Shown: piece by piece, positions 23,577 to 32,073 of the stretch
Numbering within the stretch: the stretch's first letter is position 1
How the letters are laid out: every line of letters starts with the position of its first letter
Origin: an uncultured Coriobacteriaceae bacterium
Lineage (GTDB): Bacteria > Actinomycetota > Coriobacteriia > Coriobacteriales > Atopobiaceae
DNA length: 45,521 nt
NCBI GenBank assembly: GCA_900549525.1
Contig: UWSJ01000003.1
Span: forward strand, 1-45,521
Direction of reading: 5' to 3'
Made by a program: the position numbers and the translations under genes
Notes under the pieces: generated by a model
Seen by the model: the letters and a program-made list of their open reading frames with translations, nothing else
Database searches by the model: none
What the model was told of the DNA's origin: nothing

Positions 23577-24507
23577 CGCGCGGGCAAGGGGAACCGAGGC
23601 GGCCTCTGCGGAGCTTCCGGGTTCGTCCGGCTCGCTCGACGACTTCCGTGCCCGCGTCTACCTGCTCGGGCGCGGCCTCTATCGAGACCTGCCTTGGCGG
23701 CGCACGCGTGACCCCTATGCCGTTTGGGTTTCGGAGGCCATGCTCCAACAGACGCAGGTCTCGCGAGTGGACGGCCGCTGGCAGCGCTGGCTCGAGCGTT
23801 TTCCCACGCCCGACGCCCTCGCCGCCGCCACCTCGGCGGACGTGCTCGACGAGTGGCAGGGGCTTGGCTACAACCGTCGCGCGCTTGCGCTCTGGAACGC
23901 CGCGCGCGTCGTGTCCGGGACGTACGCGGGCGAGCTGCCGCGCAACGAGGCGGATCTTCTGGCGCTGCCGGGGATTGGCCCGGCCACGGCGTCGGGCATC
24001 CGCGCGTTCGCTTTCGACGAGCCTGGCGTCTACCTCGAGACCAACGTGCGTGCGGTCTTCCTGCACGAGCTGTTCCCCGAGGCACAAGACGTCCCCGACT
24101 CCGCCCTGCGTCCGCTGGTGGCGCAGGCGTGCCCGCAGGCGCCTGTGGACGTTCACGGTGCCGATGCCCTCTGTACGCCCCGCAGCTGGTATTACGCCCT
24201 GCTCGACTACGGGTTTCACCTCAAGAAGACGATCCCCAACCCGTCCCGTCGGAGCCGCTCCAACGTGCGCCAGTCCGCCTTTGAGGGCTCGCACCGGCAG
24301 AAGCGGGCTGCGGCCCTGCGCGTTCTTCTGGCTGCTCGCGCTGCGGCGTTGCCCGGCGTCACGGCCGAGGAGGCCGCCCGTGCCCTGAGCGAGGCGGAGG
24401 TCGCGGCCGGTCGTCCGCCGGTGGATTCCAGAGCCGCCGCTGCACTGCTCGACGAGCTTGCGGATGAGGGCTTCTGCCGGGCCGATGACGGCGCCTGGAT
24501 GGCGTGA
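23569..24507 (+). CDS. MutY-like HhH-GPD DNA glycosylase lacking the [4Fe-4S] cluster
   Basis: This 312-residue protein belongs to the helix-hairpin-helix-GPD superfamily of base-excision glycosylases. LPWRRTRDPYAVWVSEAMLQ near residues 41-60 includes the MutY-type catalytic Glu56. The HhH LPGIGPATASGI lies at 133-144. Where MutY has the catalytic Asp (LDGNV-type), this protein has YLETNVRAVF, i.e. Glu157. The four-Cys iron-sulfur loop is absent; instead the sequence runs LLDYGFHLKKTIPNPSRRS and FEGSHRQKR. These features suggest a distinct MutY-like subfamily, so A/G-mismatch specificity is not assured. The TTG at 23569 has GGCGGAG 7 nt upstream and overlaps the rrf2 stop. There is no NUDIX-like C-terminal domain. 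Confidence 0.85.
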   Translation: MPSARARGTEAASAELPGSSGSLDDFRARVYLLGRGLYRDLPWRRTRDPYAVWVSEAMLQQTQVSRVDGRWQRWLERFPTPDALAAATSADVLDEWQGLGYNRRALALWNAARVVSGTYAGELPRNEADLLALPGIGPATASGIRAFAFDEPGVYLETNVRAVFLHELFPEAQDVPDSALRPLVAQACPQAPVDVHGADALCTPRSWYYALLDYGFHLKKTIPNPSRRSRSNVRQSAFEGSHRQKRAAALRVLLAARAAALPGVTAEEAARALSEAEVAAGRPPVDSRAAAALLDELADEGFCRADDGAWMA

Positions 24508-24640
24508 CGGCCGAGCCGCTTACGGCGTACCCCGCCGTTCCTGTGACGGAGACATCGCGTTCCAGAGGATTCGTGTGCGCCTTGTGAAGGCGGGGACTGC
24601 GAGCGCACGTCCGATTCATGTGCTAGTTTGCGAACCTATT

Positions 24641-24679
24641 GAACAACATTCAAAGAAGTGCTGCTAGGCACTGTTGTTC
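24641..24679. promoter_or_regulatory. Stem-loop in the A+T-rich region upstream of rubrerythrin
   Basis: GAACAAC (24641-24647) pairs with GTTGTTC (24673-24679), and AGTGC (24657-24661) pairs with GCACT (24668-24672). The result is a two-part stem with a 9-nt bulge and a 6-nt loop. The whole 24600-24790 stretch is much more A+T-rich than the flanking genes. The 24508-24861 gap holds no gene. Confidence 0.5.
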
Positions 24680-24732
24680 TGAGTAGGCCTGAAATGATAG
24701 TCCCGGCTAACTGCATGTTTTCCAACTAATAG

Positions 24733-24773
24733 GAATAATTCTCATTAAGTTTTGCTCCGAATCGCGCTATGCT
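24733..24773 (+). promoter_or_regulatory. Rubrerythrin promoter with Fur/PerR-like A+T-rich box
   Basis: TTAAGT at 24745-24750 and TATGCT at 24768-24773 are 17 bp apart. GAATAATTCTCATTA at 24733-24747 overlaps the -35 and resembles a degenerate Fur/PerR-type site. That would fit peroxide or iron control of rubrerythrin, but the regulator is inferred. Confidence 0.5.
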
Positions 24774-24861
24774 AGGCCTCGCCGAGCAGGAGAGTTCGGT
24801 GAGGCGCCTGTCCCGCCGGGGAGCGGGCGAGCGTCGGAGAGACATGCGCAAGGAGGATCAC

Positions 24862-25407
24862 ATGGCAGTCGAGTTTGATCATTCCCAGACCAAGAAGAAC
24901 CTCGAGGCCGCCTTTGCCGGCGAGTCCCAGGCGTCCATGAAGTATGGCTACTATGCCAAGGCCGCCAAGAAGGAGGGCTACGTCCAGATCTCCAACATCT
25001 TCACGGAGACCTCCGGCAACGAGGCCGAGCACGCCAAGATGTGGTTCAAGTACCTCCACGATGGCGATGTGCCCGACACCCTGACCAACCTCAAGGACGC
25101 GGCCGCCGGCGAGAACTACGAGTGGACCGACATGTACAAGGAGTTCGCCGAGACCGCCGACGCCGAGGGCTTCAAGCAGATCGCCGCTGCGTTCCGTGGC
25201 GTGGGCGCCGTGGAGAAGGCCCACGAGGAGCGCTACAACAAGCTCGTCGAGCGCGTCGAGAAGGGCGAGGTCTTTGATCGTCCGGGCGTCAAGGTTTGGA
25301 AGTGCCTGAACTGCGGCCACCTGCACGTTGGCCCCACGGCTCCGAAGATCTGCCCGGTCTGCAAGCACCCGCAGTCCTACTTCGAGGAGCAGGCCGTCAA
25401 CTACTAG
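24862..25407 (+). CDS. rbr: Rubrerythrin
   Basis: This 181-residue cytoplasmic peroxide-scavenging protein reduces hydrogen peroxide to water at a diiron site. The ferritin-like domain shows AAFAGESQASMKY (first Glu), TSGNEAEHAKMW (ExxH), FAETADAEGF and VEKAHEERY. The C-terminal rubredoxin-like domain has CLNCGHLHVG and CPVCKHPQ, i.e. two Cys-x2-Cys pairs binding one iron. The ATG is preceded by AAGGAGG at ideal spacing. Its size and domain order are standard. It is a single-gene unit with its own promoter and terminator and points to an anaerobic or microaerophilic life style. Confidence 0.97.
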   Translation: MAVEFDHSQTKKNLEAAFAGESQASMKYGYYAKAAKKEGYVQISNIFTETSGNEAEHAKMWFKYLHDGDVPDTLTNLKDAAAGENYEWTDMYKEFAETADAEGFKQIAAAFRGVGAVEKAHEERYNKLVERVEKGEVFDRPGVKVWKCLNCGHLHVGPTAPKICPVCKHPQSYFEEQAVNY

Positions 25408-25452
25408 GCTTTGCTCAATGTGGCGACGGCGATAACCGCGTCGTCGTCGTTC

Positions 25453-25485
25453 AGCCCGTCAGCGCAATGCTGGCGGGCTTTTTTT
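25453..25485 (+). terminator. Intrinsic terminator after rubrerythrin
   Basis: AGCCCGTCAGC and GCTGGCGGGCT pair across a 5-nt loop, followed by a run of seven T. Confidence 0.93.
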
Positions 25486-25956
25486 CTTCCGTGGTTGCGG
25501 GCCGGTGTCAACATGGGCGGGGCCTCGCCGTCGTGTCGTTGCGTTGTCGGCGGGCGACCCCCGGATCGCGGCGGCTGACAAGCCCAGAGCCAGGAATCTG
25601 TGAGCGCGGGCTCTTGACGAATTCAAGAGACGACATACGCCCAGCCTGTATGCGACTGCACGTGCCTTTCAGCGCCGGAGGCTTCCGAGATGCTGTTAAC
25701 CGGCTTACGAAACAGTCCGTTTACCGACATATGACGATTCGCTCCTTACAAATGGGGCTTATGGGGATAAAGTGAAGATGTCTTTCGGCCCCGACCGGAG
25801 CCAACGCCGCCCGCCAACGCGTGCGAAAAAAGCGAGCTAGAGAGCCTTGCTAATTCAGGAGACCCAGCTCATGATGCCCGTCTCATCCGAGACTGGCCGC
25901 ATCCAGGCGACGACCCCGGCTATCGGCGGGGGACGTCGTGACTGGAGGGGGAGCGC
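25486..25956. other. 471-bp non-coding region upstream of the glycogen cluster
   Basis: No credible gene was found. The stretch contains the perfect inverted repeat CTCTTGA-CGAAT-TCAAGAG at 25611-25629. An A+T-richer segment near 25700-25775 has TTACAA and GATAAA promoter-like hexamers at poor spacing (14 bp). It probably holds the promoter and leader of glgB. No riboswitch class was recognised. Confidence 0.5.
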
Positions 25957-28275
25957 ATGGGCTCGCAGAACAAGGACAAGGCCGGGGCGTTCGAGGGGAG
26001 CGGGGTGGCCGAGCCGCCATCTGCGTCGAGTTCAGCCGCTGTGGCATCCGTCGAAGGTATGCCCGTCGCCACGCCGCCTGTCGCTCCCGACGCGTCAACC
26101 CTCGCCATCACGCCCGACGACCGCTATCTCTTCGCGGCCGGCACGTGGTATCGCAGCTACGACAAGCTTGGAGCGCATCCTGCCATCAAGGACGGCGTGG
26201 CGGGCTTTCGTTTCGCGGTCTGGGCGCCGGGCGCGCATGCGGTGCACGTGGTCGGTGACTTTAACGGTTGGGATACGCAGGCCAGCCCGCTCGCGCCCGC
26301 GCCTTCGGGCGGCGTGTGGGAGGGCTTCGCTCCCGGCATCGAGCCCGGTGAGCTGTACAAGTACCTGATCGAGACGGACGAGGGCGAGCTGCTCTACAAG
26401 GCAGACCCCTACGCCTTTGCCGCCGAGCGCGTCCCCGGCACCGCTTCCGTCACCACGGCGGAACCCGCGTTCACGTGGCATGACGATGCCTGGCTTGCCC
26501 GTCGCCATGTCGCGGACCACCTGCACGAGCCGCTCAACATCTATGAGGTGCACCTCGGGAGCTGGAAGCGCCACGGCGACGAGCCTCAGGGCGAGCCTCG
26601 CCCGGACGGCACCTATCCCGGCCCCATGGACGAGTTCCCCGCCCAGCGCGGCCGTTACTACTCCTACGACGACATGGCCGCCGAGCTCGTGCCCTACGTC
26701 AAGAAGATGGGCTACTCGCACGTGGAGCTTCTGCCCGTCATGGAGCACCCCTTTGACGGGTCGTGGGGCTACCAGGTCACCGGCTACTTCGCGCCCACGA
26801 GCCGCTACGGCTCGCCCGAGGGCCTCATGCGCCTCGTCGACGCCTTCCACCAGGCGGGCATTGGCGTCATCCTCGACTGGGTGCCCGGCGGCTTCTGCGC
26901 CGACGCGCAGGGCCTCGCCACGTTCAATGGGCACATGCTCTACGAGCGCGAGATTCACCCCAACTGGGGCACGCACAAGTTCGACTTCGCCCGCGGCGAG
27001 GTGCGCAGCTTCCTCGTGTCCAACGTCCTCTACTGGCTCGAGCGCTTCCACGCCGACGGCATCCGCATGGATGGTGTGTCCAGCATGCTCTACCTCAACT
27101 TCGGCGTGGACAATCCGGCCGACAAGAAGTTCAACGAGAAGGGCACCGAGGAGGATCTCGACGCCTCCGCGTTCATTCGCCAGGTCAACACTGCGGTGGA
27201 GACGTACTACCCCGACGTCATGATGATGGCCGAGGAGTCCACCGCCTGGCCGCTCGTGACCTATCCGCCCAAGGACGGGGGCCTGGGCTTCCACTACAAG
27301 TGGGACATGGGCTGGATGAACGACACCCTCCACTACCTGCAGACCGACTTCCCCTGGCGTCCGGGCAAGCACAGCATGCTCACGTTCTCGCTCATGTACG
27401 CCTTCAACGAGAACTTCATCCTGCCGCTCTCGCACGACGAGGTGGTTCACGGCAAGTGCTCGCTCATCACGCGCCAGCCGGGCGACCAGTGGCGCCAGTT
27501 TGCCGGCCTCCGCACGCTCGCGCTCTACCAGATGACGCACCCGGGCGGCAAGCTCAACTTCATGGGCAACGAGATCGGCCAGTACATCGAGTGGCGCTAC
27601 TACGAGTCAATCCAGTGGTTCCTCACCGACGAGTTTGAGCCACACCGCAAGCACCAGCGCTACTGCGAGGCGCTCAACAACTTCTACCTGGCCCAGCCCG
27701 CCCTCTGGCGCGACGCCTACGAGTGGAGCGGCTTCGAGTGGCTCTGCGCCGATGACTCCGAGCACTCCACCATCTCGTTCGTCCGCAAGGGCGAGGGCCC
27801 AGACGAGCAGCTCGTCGTCATCATCAACTTCGACGTGAACTTTAAGCCCAGCTGGCGTGTGGCAGTTCCCGTCGAGGGCGACTACGAGGAGGCCCTCAAC
27901 TCCGATGCCTCCGAGTTTGGCGGCTCCGGGCAGCTCAATGCCGGCACCATCTCCAGCAGGCCGGAGGACTGCGACGGTCGTCCCAACTCGGTGATCATCA
28001 ACGTGCCGCCACTAGGAGGCACCATCCTGCGCCGCGTGGGCCCCTCGAGCTACGTGGCGCCAAAGGCCGCCGCCGCGGCAAACGAGCTCGAGGACGAGGG
28101 GCGTGCCGCCGCGGCAGAGCGGCCCGTAGCCGTACGTCCTTCGCACGCAACCCACCACCACCTACCCGAGAAGGGCGCGCCCAGGCGCTCGCCCAAGAAG
28201 GCGCGTCCCAAGAAGAAGCGCCAGACCACCAAGGGCGGGGAGCACAAGGGGCACCGCCCGGGCCCACGCGCGTAA
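25957..28275 (+). CDS. glgB: 1,4-alpha-glucan branching enzyme (divergent active-site region I)
   Basis: This 772-residue GH13 enzyme makes alpha-1,6 branches in glycogen. A ~55-residue disordered N-terminus precedes a CBM48 domain (FRFAVWAPGAHAVHVVGDFN near 84-103) and the GH13 barrel. The nucleophile Asp372 lies in DGIRMDGVSSMLY, the acid/base Glu426 in MAEESTAW, and the transition-state His493-Asp494 in LPLSHDEVVHGK. Conserved region I is DWVPGGFCADAQGL (307-320). Related enzymes usually have DWVPGHFCKD and HGL here, so two His positions are Gly312 and Gln318. The last ~70 residues are a Lys/Arg/Pro-rich tail not typical of GlgB. The ATG at 25957 follows GGAGGGGGAG. It is the first gene of the glycogen block. 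Confidence 0.93.
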   Translation: MGSQNKDKAGAFEGSGVAEPPSASSSAAVASVEGMPVATPPVAPDASTLAITPDDRYLFAAGTWYRSYDKLGAHPAIKDGVAGFRFAVWAPGAHAVHVVGDFNGWDTQASPLAPAPSGGVWEGFAPGIEPGELYKYLIETDEGELLYKADPYAFAAERVPGTASVTTAEPAFTWHDDAWLARRHVADHLHEPLNIYEVHLGSWKRHGDEPQGEPRPDGTYPGPMDEFPAQRGRYYSYDDMAAELVPYVKKMGYSHVELLPVMEHPFDGSWGYQVTGYFAPTSRYGSPEGLMRLVDAFHQAGIGVILDWVPGGFCADAQGLATFNGHMLYEREIHPNWGTHKFDFARGEVRSFLVSNVLYWLERFHADGIRMDGVSSMLYLNFGVDNPADKKFNEKGTEEDLDASAFIRQVNTAVETYYPDVMMMAEESTAWPLVTYPPKDGGLGFHYKWDMGWMNDTLHYLQTDFPWRPGKHSMLTFSLMYAFNENFILPLSHDEVVHGKCSLITRQPGDQWRQFAGLRTLALYQMTHPGGKLNFMGNEIGQYIEWRYYESIQWFLTDEFEPHRKHQRYCEALNNFYLAQPALWRDAYEWSGFEWLCADDSEHSTISFVRKGEGPDEQLVVIINFDVNFKPSWRVAVPVEGDYEEALNSDASEFGGSGQLNAGTISSRPEDCDGRPNSVIINVPPLGGTILRRVGPSSYVAPKAAAAANELEDEGRAAAAERPVAVRPSHATHHHLPEKGAPRRSPKKARPKKKRQTTKGGEHKGHRPGPRA

Positions 28276-28375
28276 GACCCCAAGGGCCGGGATGACGGGA
28301 GCCGGCCAGAGTCCATAGCACGGGAAGACGACCAAGGGAGCCCGGCCGGGCGCCCACACAAACAGGGAGTGTTAC

Positions 28376-30814
28376 ATGGCAGACAAGATCTTCACGAGTC
28401 CGGAAGAGTTCGCCGAGGAGTTCCGCTCCAAGCTACGCGCCGAGGCCGGCAAGGACCTCAAGGACTGCGACAACTCGCAGCGCTACCGCGCCCTCGCGCG
28501 CCTCATCGCCCAGAAGGCCAGCGAGCAGTTCGCGCTCAGCGACTCCGAGAACAAGAAGAGCCAGAAGAAGAAGGTCTACTACTTCTCGCTCGAGTTCCTG
28601 ATCGGCCCGCTCCTCGATAACTACCTGCTCAACTACGGCGTCCGCGACATCGTGGCCGAGGGACTGCAGTCCATGGGCATCGACCTCGACGAGCTCATTG
28701 CCGAGGAGCCCGACCCCGGTCTGGGCAACGGTGGCCTGGGCCGTCTTGCCGCGTGCTTCCTCGACTCCATGGCCGCCGAGGGCATCCTTGGCTTTGGTAA
28801 CGGCATGCGCTACCACTACGGCCTCTTCAAGCAGGAGATTCGCGACGGTCGCCAGGTGGAGGTCACGGACAACTGGCTCGACAAGGGTTTCCCCTGGGAG
28901 ACCAAGCACCCAGAGAGCGCCGTGCTCGTCCGCTTTGGCGGCGAGGTCGTCCGTCACGAGAAGGACGGCAAGTTCTGGTTCACCCAGGAGGGCGGCGAGC
29001 TCGTGAAGGCCGTCCCGTATGACGTGCCCATCGTCGGCTACGAGGGCAAGACCATCAACCGCCTGCGCCTGTGGAGCGCCTATCCCGCGCACGAGGACTT
29101 TGACCTCGACGCCTTTAACGCCGGCGACTACGCGAAGGCCTCCAAGTACCGCACCGACGTCGAGGCCATCTCGCAGATCCTCTACCCCAACGACGCGGGC
29201 GAGCACGGCCGCATCCTGCGCCTCAAGCAGGAGTACCTGTTCGTCTCCGCGGGCATCAGCTCCATCATCCGCAACTTCAAGTACGACCACGCCGGTGCGG
29301 ACTGGAAGACATTCCCCGACCTCGTCGCCATCCACACCAACGACACGCACCCGGCCATGTGCGGCCCCGAGCTCATGCGCGTGCTGGTAGACCAGGAGGG
29401 GCTGGACTGGGACAGCGCGTGGGACATCACCACGCGCACCGTCTCCTACACCAACCACACGGTGCTGCCCGAGGCGCTCGAGAAGTGGCCCATCGAGACC
29501 TTCCGTCGCCTGCTGCCGCGCCTGTACATGTACATCGAGGAGATCAACCGTCGCTACATGGACTCCTTCCCGCGTGACAAGGAAGGCTGGCAGGACGCCC
29601 TGCGCAACACCGCCATCCTCTGGGACGGCCAGGTGCGCATGGCCAACCTCTCGGTCATCTGCAGCCACAGCGTGAACGGCGTGGCGGCCCTCCACACCCA
29701 GATCCTCGAGCGCGAGACCCTGCACGACTTCTACGAGCTCACGCCCGAGAAGTTCAACAACAAGACGAACGGCATCTCGCCGAGGCGCTTCCTCGGCAAC
29801 TCCAACCCGTCGCTCTCCAAGCTCGTCACCGGAAAGATCGGCGACGGCTGGCTCAAGGACGCAGGTGAGCTCAAGAAGCTCGAGGCCTACTACGACGACG
29901 ATGCCTTCCTCGACGCGCTGGCTGCCTCTAAGCGCACCAACAAGGACCGTCTCGCCAACTACATCAACAAGACGCTCGGCATCGAGGTCGACCCGGACTC
30001 GATCTTCGACGTGCAGGTCAAGCGCTTCCACGCCTACAAGCGTCAGCTGCTCAACGCCTTCAAGGTCATGCACGTCTACAACCGCATGCTTGACGACCCG
30101 AACTACAAGCCGCACAAGACCACGTTCATCTTCTCCGGCAAGGCGGCGAGCGCCTACACCTTCGCCAAGGAGGTCATCCGCCTCATCAACTCCATCGCGG
30201 ATGTCATCAACAACGACGAGCGCGTGAACGACTACATCAAGGTCGTGTTCATCCCCAACTTCGCGGTGTCCAACGCCGAGCTCATCTACCCGGCGGCCGA
30301 CATCTCCGAGCAGATCTCGACGGCAGGCAAGGAGGCCTCGGGCACGTCCAACATGAAGCTCATGATGAACGGCGCCATCACGCTGGGCACCCTTGACGGT
30401 GCCAACGTCGAGATCGCCCAGCTGGCGGGCATGGAGAACGAGAAGATCTTTGGTCTCACGGAGGACGAGGTCGAGGCGCTCAAGGCGGGCGGCAAGTACT
30501 TCGCCTGGGACGTCGCCAACGCCGATCCTGACGGCGTGGGCCGCTGCGTGCATCAGCTCACCGACGGCACCTTCGCGCGCCTGTCGGGCAACTTCCAACA
30601 GATTAGCGACGAGCTCATGGGCAACAACGACTACGACCTCGTGCTCGCCGACTTCGCGAGCTACGTGAAGGCGTGGGACGAACTCACGGCCAGCTACGAC
30701 GACCAGCGTGACTGGCAGCGGAGGGCCCTGCACAACATCGCCAACTCGGGACACTTCTCGAGCGACCGCACCATCCGCGAGTACGCCCATGACATCTGGG
30801 ACATTGACGCATAG
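28376..30814 (+). CDS. glgP: Glycogen/starch phosphorylase
   Basis: This 812-residue GT35 enzyme releases glucose-1-phosphate from alpha-glucan ends and is of normal family length. Landmarks are YYFSLEFLIGPLLDNYLLN near 68-86, GLGNGGLGRLAACFLDS near 115-131, NDTHPAMCGPELMRVLVD and the NKTNGISPRRFL motif. The PLP-binding Lys661 lies in EASGTSNMKLMMNGA. The N-terminal region is short and lacks the eukaryotic phosphorylation site. AGGGAG lies about 9 nt before the ATG. It follows glgB by 100 nt and precedes glgC by 105 nt in the same direction, so synthesis and degradation genes are probably expressed together. Confidence 0.96.
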   Translation: MADKIFTSPEEFAEEFRSKLRAEAGKDLKDCDNSQRYRALARLIAQKASEQFALSDSENKKSQKKKVYYFSLEFLIGPLLDNYLLNYGVRDIVAEGLQSMGIDLDELIAEEPDPGLGNGGLGRLAACFLDSMAAEGILGFGNGMRYHYGLFKQEIRDGRQVEVTDNWLDKGFPWETKHPESAVLVRFGGEVVRHEKDGKFWFTQEGGELVKAVPYDVPIVGYEGKTINRLRLWSAYPAHEDFDLDAFNAGDYAKASKYRTDVEAISQILYPNDAGEHGRILRLKQEYLFVSAGISSIIRNFKYDHAGADWKTFPDLVAIHTNDTHPAMCGPELMRVLVDQEGLDWDSAWDITTRTVSYTNHTVLPEALEKWPIETFRRLLPRLYMYIEEINRRYMDSFPRDKEGWQDALRNTAILWDGQVRMANLSVICSHSVNGVAALHTQILERETLHDFYELTPEKFNNKTNGISPRRFLGNSNPSLSKLVTGKIGDGWLKDAGELKKLEAYYDDDAFLDALAASKRTNKDRLANYINKTLGIEVDPDSIFDVQVKRFHAYKRQLLNAFKVMHVYNRMLDDPNYKPHKTTFIFSGKAASAYTFAKEVIRLINSIADVINNDERVNDYIKVVFIPNFAVSNAELIYPAADISEQISTAGKEASGTSNMKLMMNGAITLGTLDGANVEIAQLAGMENEKIFGLTEDEVEALKAGGKYFAWDVANADPDGVGRCVHQLTDGTFARLSGNFQQISDELMGNNDYDLVLADFASYVKAWDELTASYDDQRDWQRRALHNIANSGHFSSDRTIREYAHDIWDIDA

Positions 30815-30919
30815 GTAACAGGGGTTCCGGCCGCGGCGGGCGGACACGTCGCCCACCCGTCGCGCCGGGGCTTGCAAGAACTGACGGGGCTCTGCAACGA
30901 GAAGGGGAAGGTAAGAGCT

Positions 30920-32068
30920 ATGAGCAGCAAAGAGAGCATCGCGATGCTCCTCGCCGGCGGCCAGGGTTCGAGGCTTCAGGCGCTCACGCGCAACATCGCG
31001 AAGCCGGCCGTTTCGTTTGGGGGCAAGTACCGCATCATCGACTTTGCGCTGTCAAATTGCGCCAACTCCGGCATCGACACGGTGGGCGTGCTCACCCAGT
31101 ACCGGCCGTACCTCTTGCACTCATACATCGGAACGGGCGAGGCCTGGAACCTCGACGAGCGTGACGGCGGCGTCTCGATCCTGCCGCCCTACGCCACCGA
31201 GACGGGCGGAAACTGGTACGCCGGCACGGCCGACGCCATCTACCAGAACATCGGCTACATCGAGAGCTACAAGCCCAAGTACGTGGTGATCCTCTCTGGC
31301 GACCACCTGTACCGCATGGACTACTCCAAGATGGTCGACAGCCACAAGGCCAACAACGCCGACCTCACCATCTCCGTGATGCCGGTCGAGTGGGCCGAGG
31401 CCAGCCGCTTTGGCATCATTACCAAGAACGACGACGACTCGGTGGCCAAGTTCACCGAGAAGCCCAAGCAGCCCGACTCCAACCTCGCCTCCATGGGCAT
31501 CTACGTCTTCTCCACCGACGTGCTGATCGCGGCCCTCAAGGAGGACGCGCTCGACCAGACGAGCGAGCACGACTTTGGTAAGAACGTCATCCCGAAGCTC
31601 CTCGAGGAGCAGAAGCGGATCTTCTGCTACGAGTTCCGCGGCTTCTGGCGCGACGTCGGCACCATCGCGAGCTACCACGAGACGTCGATGGACTTGCTCG
31701 GCGACAACCCCGCCTTCGATCTGTACGAGGAGAAGTTCCCGATTATGACGAACGCCCCCGTGCGTCCGCCGCACTACGTGGGCCCGGACGCGCGCGTGGA
31801 GGACTCGATCGTGGCCAATGGCTGCCACGTCTACGGCACCGTCCGCCACTCCATCCTCTCGACCGACGCCCGCGTGGGCGCTCGTGCCATCGTGGAGGAC
31901 TCGGTGCTGCTGCCGGGAGCCGTCGTGAAGGACGGGGCGCACGTGGTCCGCGCCATCCTGGGCGAGAACTCCGTGGTAGAGGCTGGTGTTGAGCTGGGTA
32001 GCGTCGACGCCACGAAGGACACTGCAGTCATCGGCGACGAGGTCGTCGTTGGAAAGGGGGAGGAGTAG
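30920..32068 (+). CDS. glgC: Glucose-1-phosphate adenylyltransferase, catalytic subunit
   Basis: This 382-residue enzyme makes ADP-glucose from glucose-1-phosphate and ATP, the committed step of glycogen synthesis. The N-terminal nucleotide motif is MLLAGGQGSRLQALT near residues 8-22, and KPAVSFGGKYRIIDFALSN follows. LSGDHLYRMDY and FTEKP are in the sugar-nucleotide pocket. The C-terminal ~100 residues show the hexapeptide left-handed beta-helix (DSIVANGCHVYGTVRHSILS ... VVKDGAHV). The ATG at 30920 has GGAAGG upstream. glgD starts 6 nt after its stop, so the two are translated together and probably form a mixed complex. Confidence 0.96.
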   Translation: MSSKESIAMLLAGGQGSRLQALTRNIAKPAVSFGGKYRIIDFALSNCANSGIDTVGVLTQYRPYLLHSYIGTGEAWNLDERDGGVSILPPYATETGGNWYAGTADAIYQNIGYIESYKPKYVVILSGDHLYRMDYSKMVDSHKANNADLTISVMPVEWAEASRFGIITKNDDDSVAKFTEKPKQPDSNLASMGIYVFSTDVLIAALKEDALDQTSEHDFGKNVIPKLLEEQKRIFCYEFRGFWRDVGTIASYHETSMDLLGDNPAFDLYEEKFPIMTNAPVRPPHYVGPDARVEDSIVANGCHVYGTVRHSILSTDARVGARAIVEDSVLLPGAVVKDGAHVVRAILGENSVVEAGVELGSVDATKDTAVIGDEVVVGKGEE

Positions 32069-32073
32069 GCCCC

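Noticed and set aside
28433..30877. An 814-residue open frame opposite glgP
   Set aside because: It is the antisense shadow of a clear phosphorylase; no motif is recognisable.
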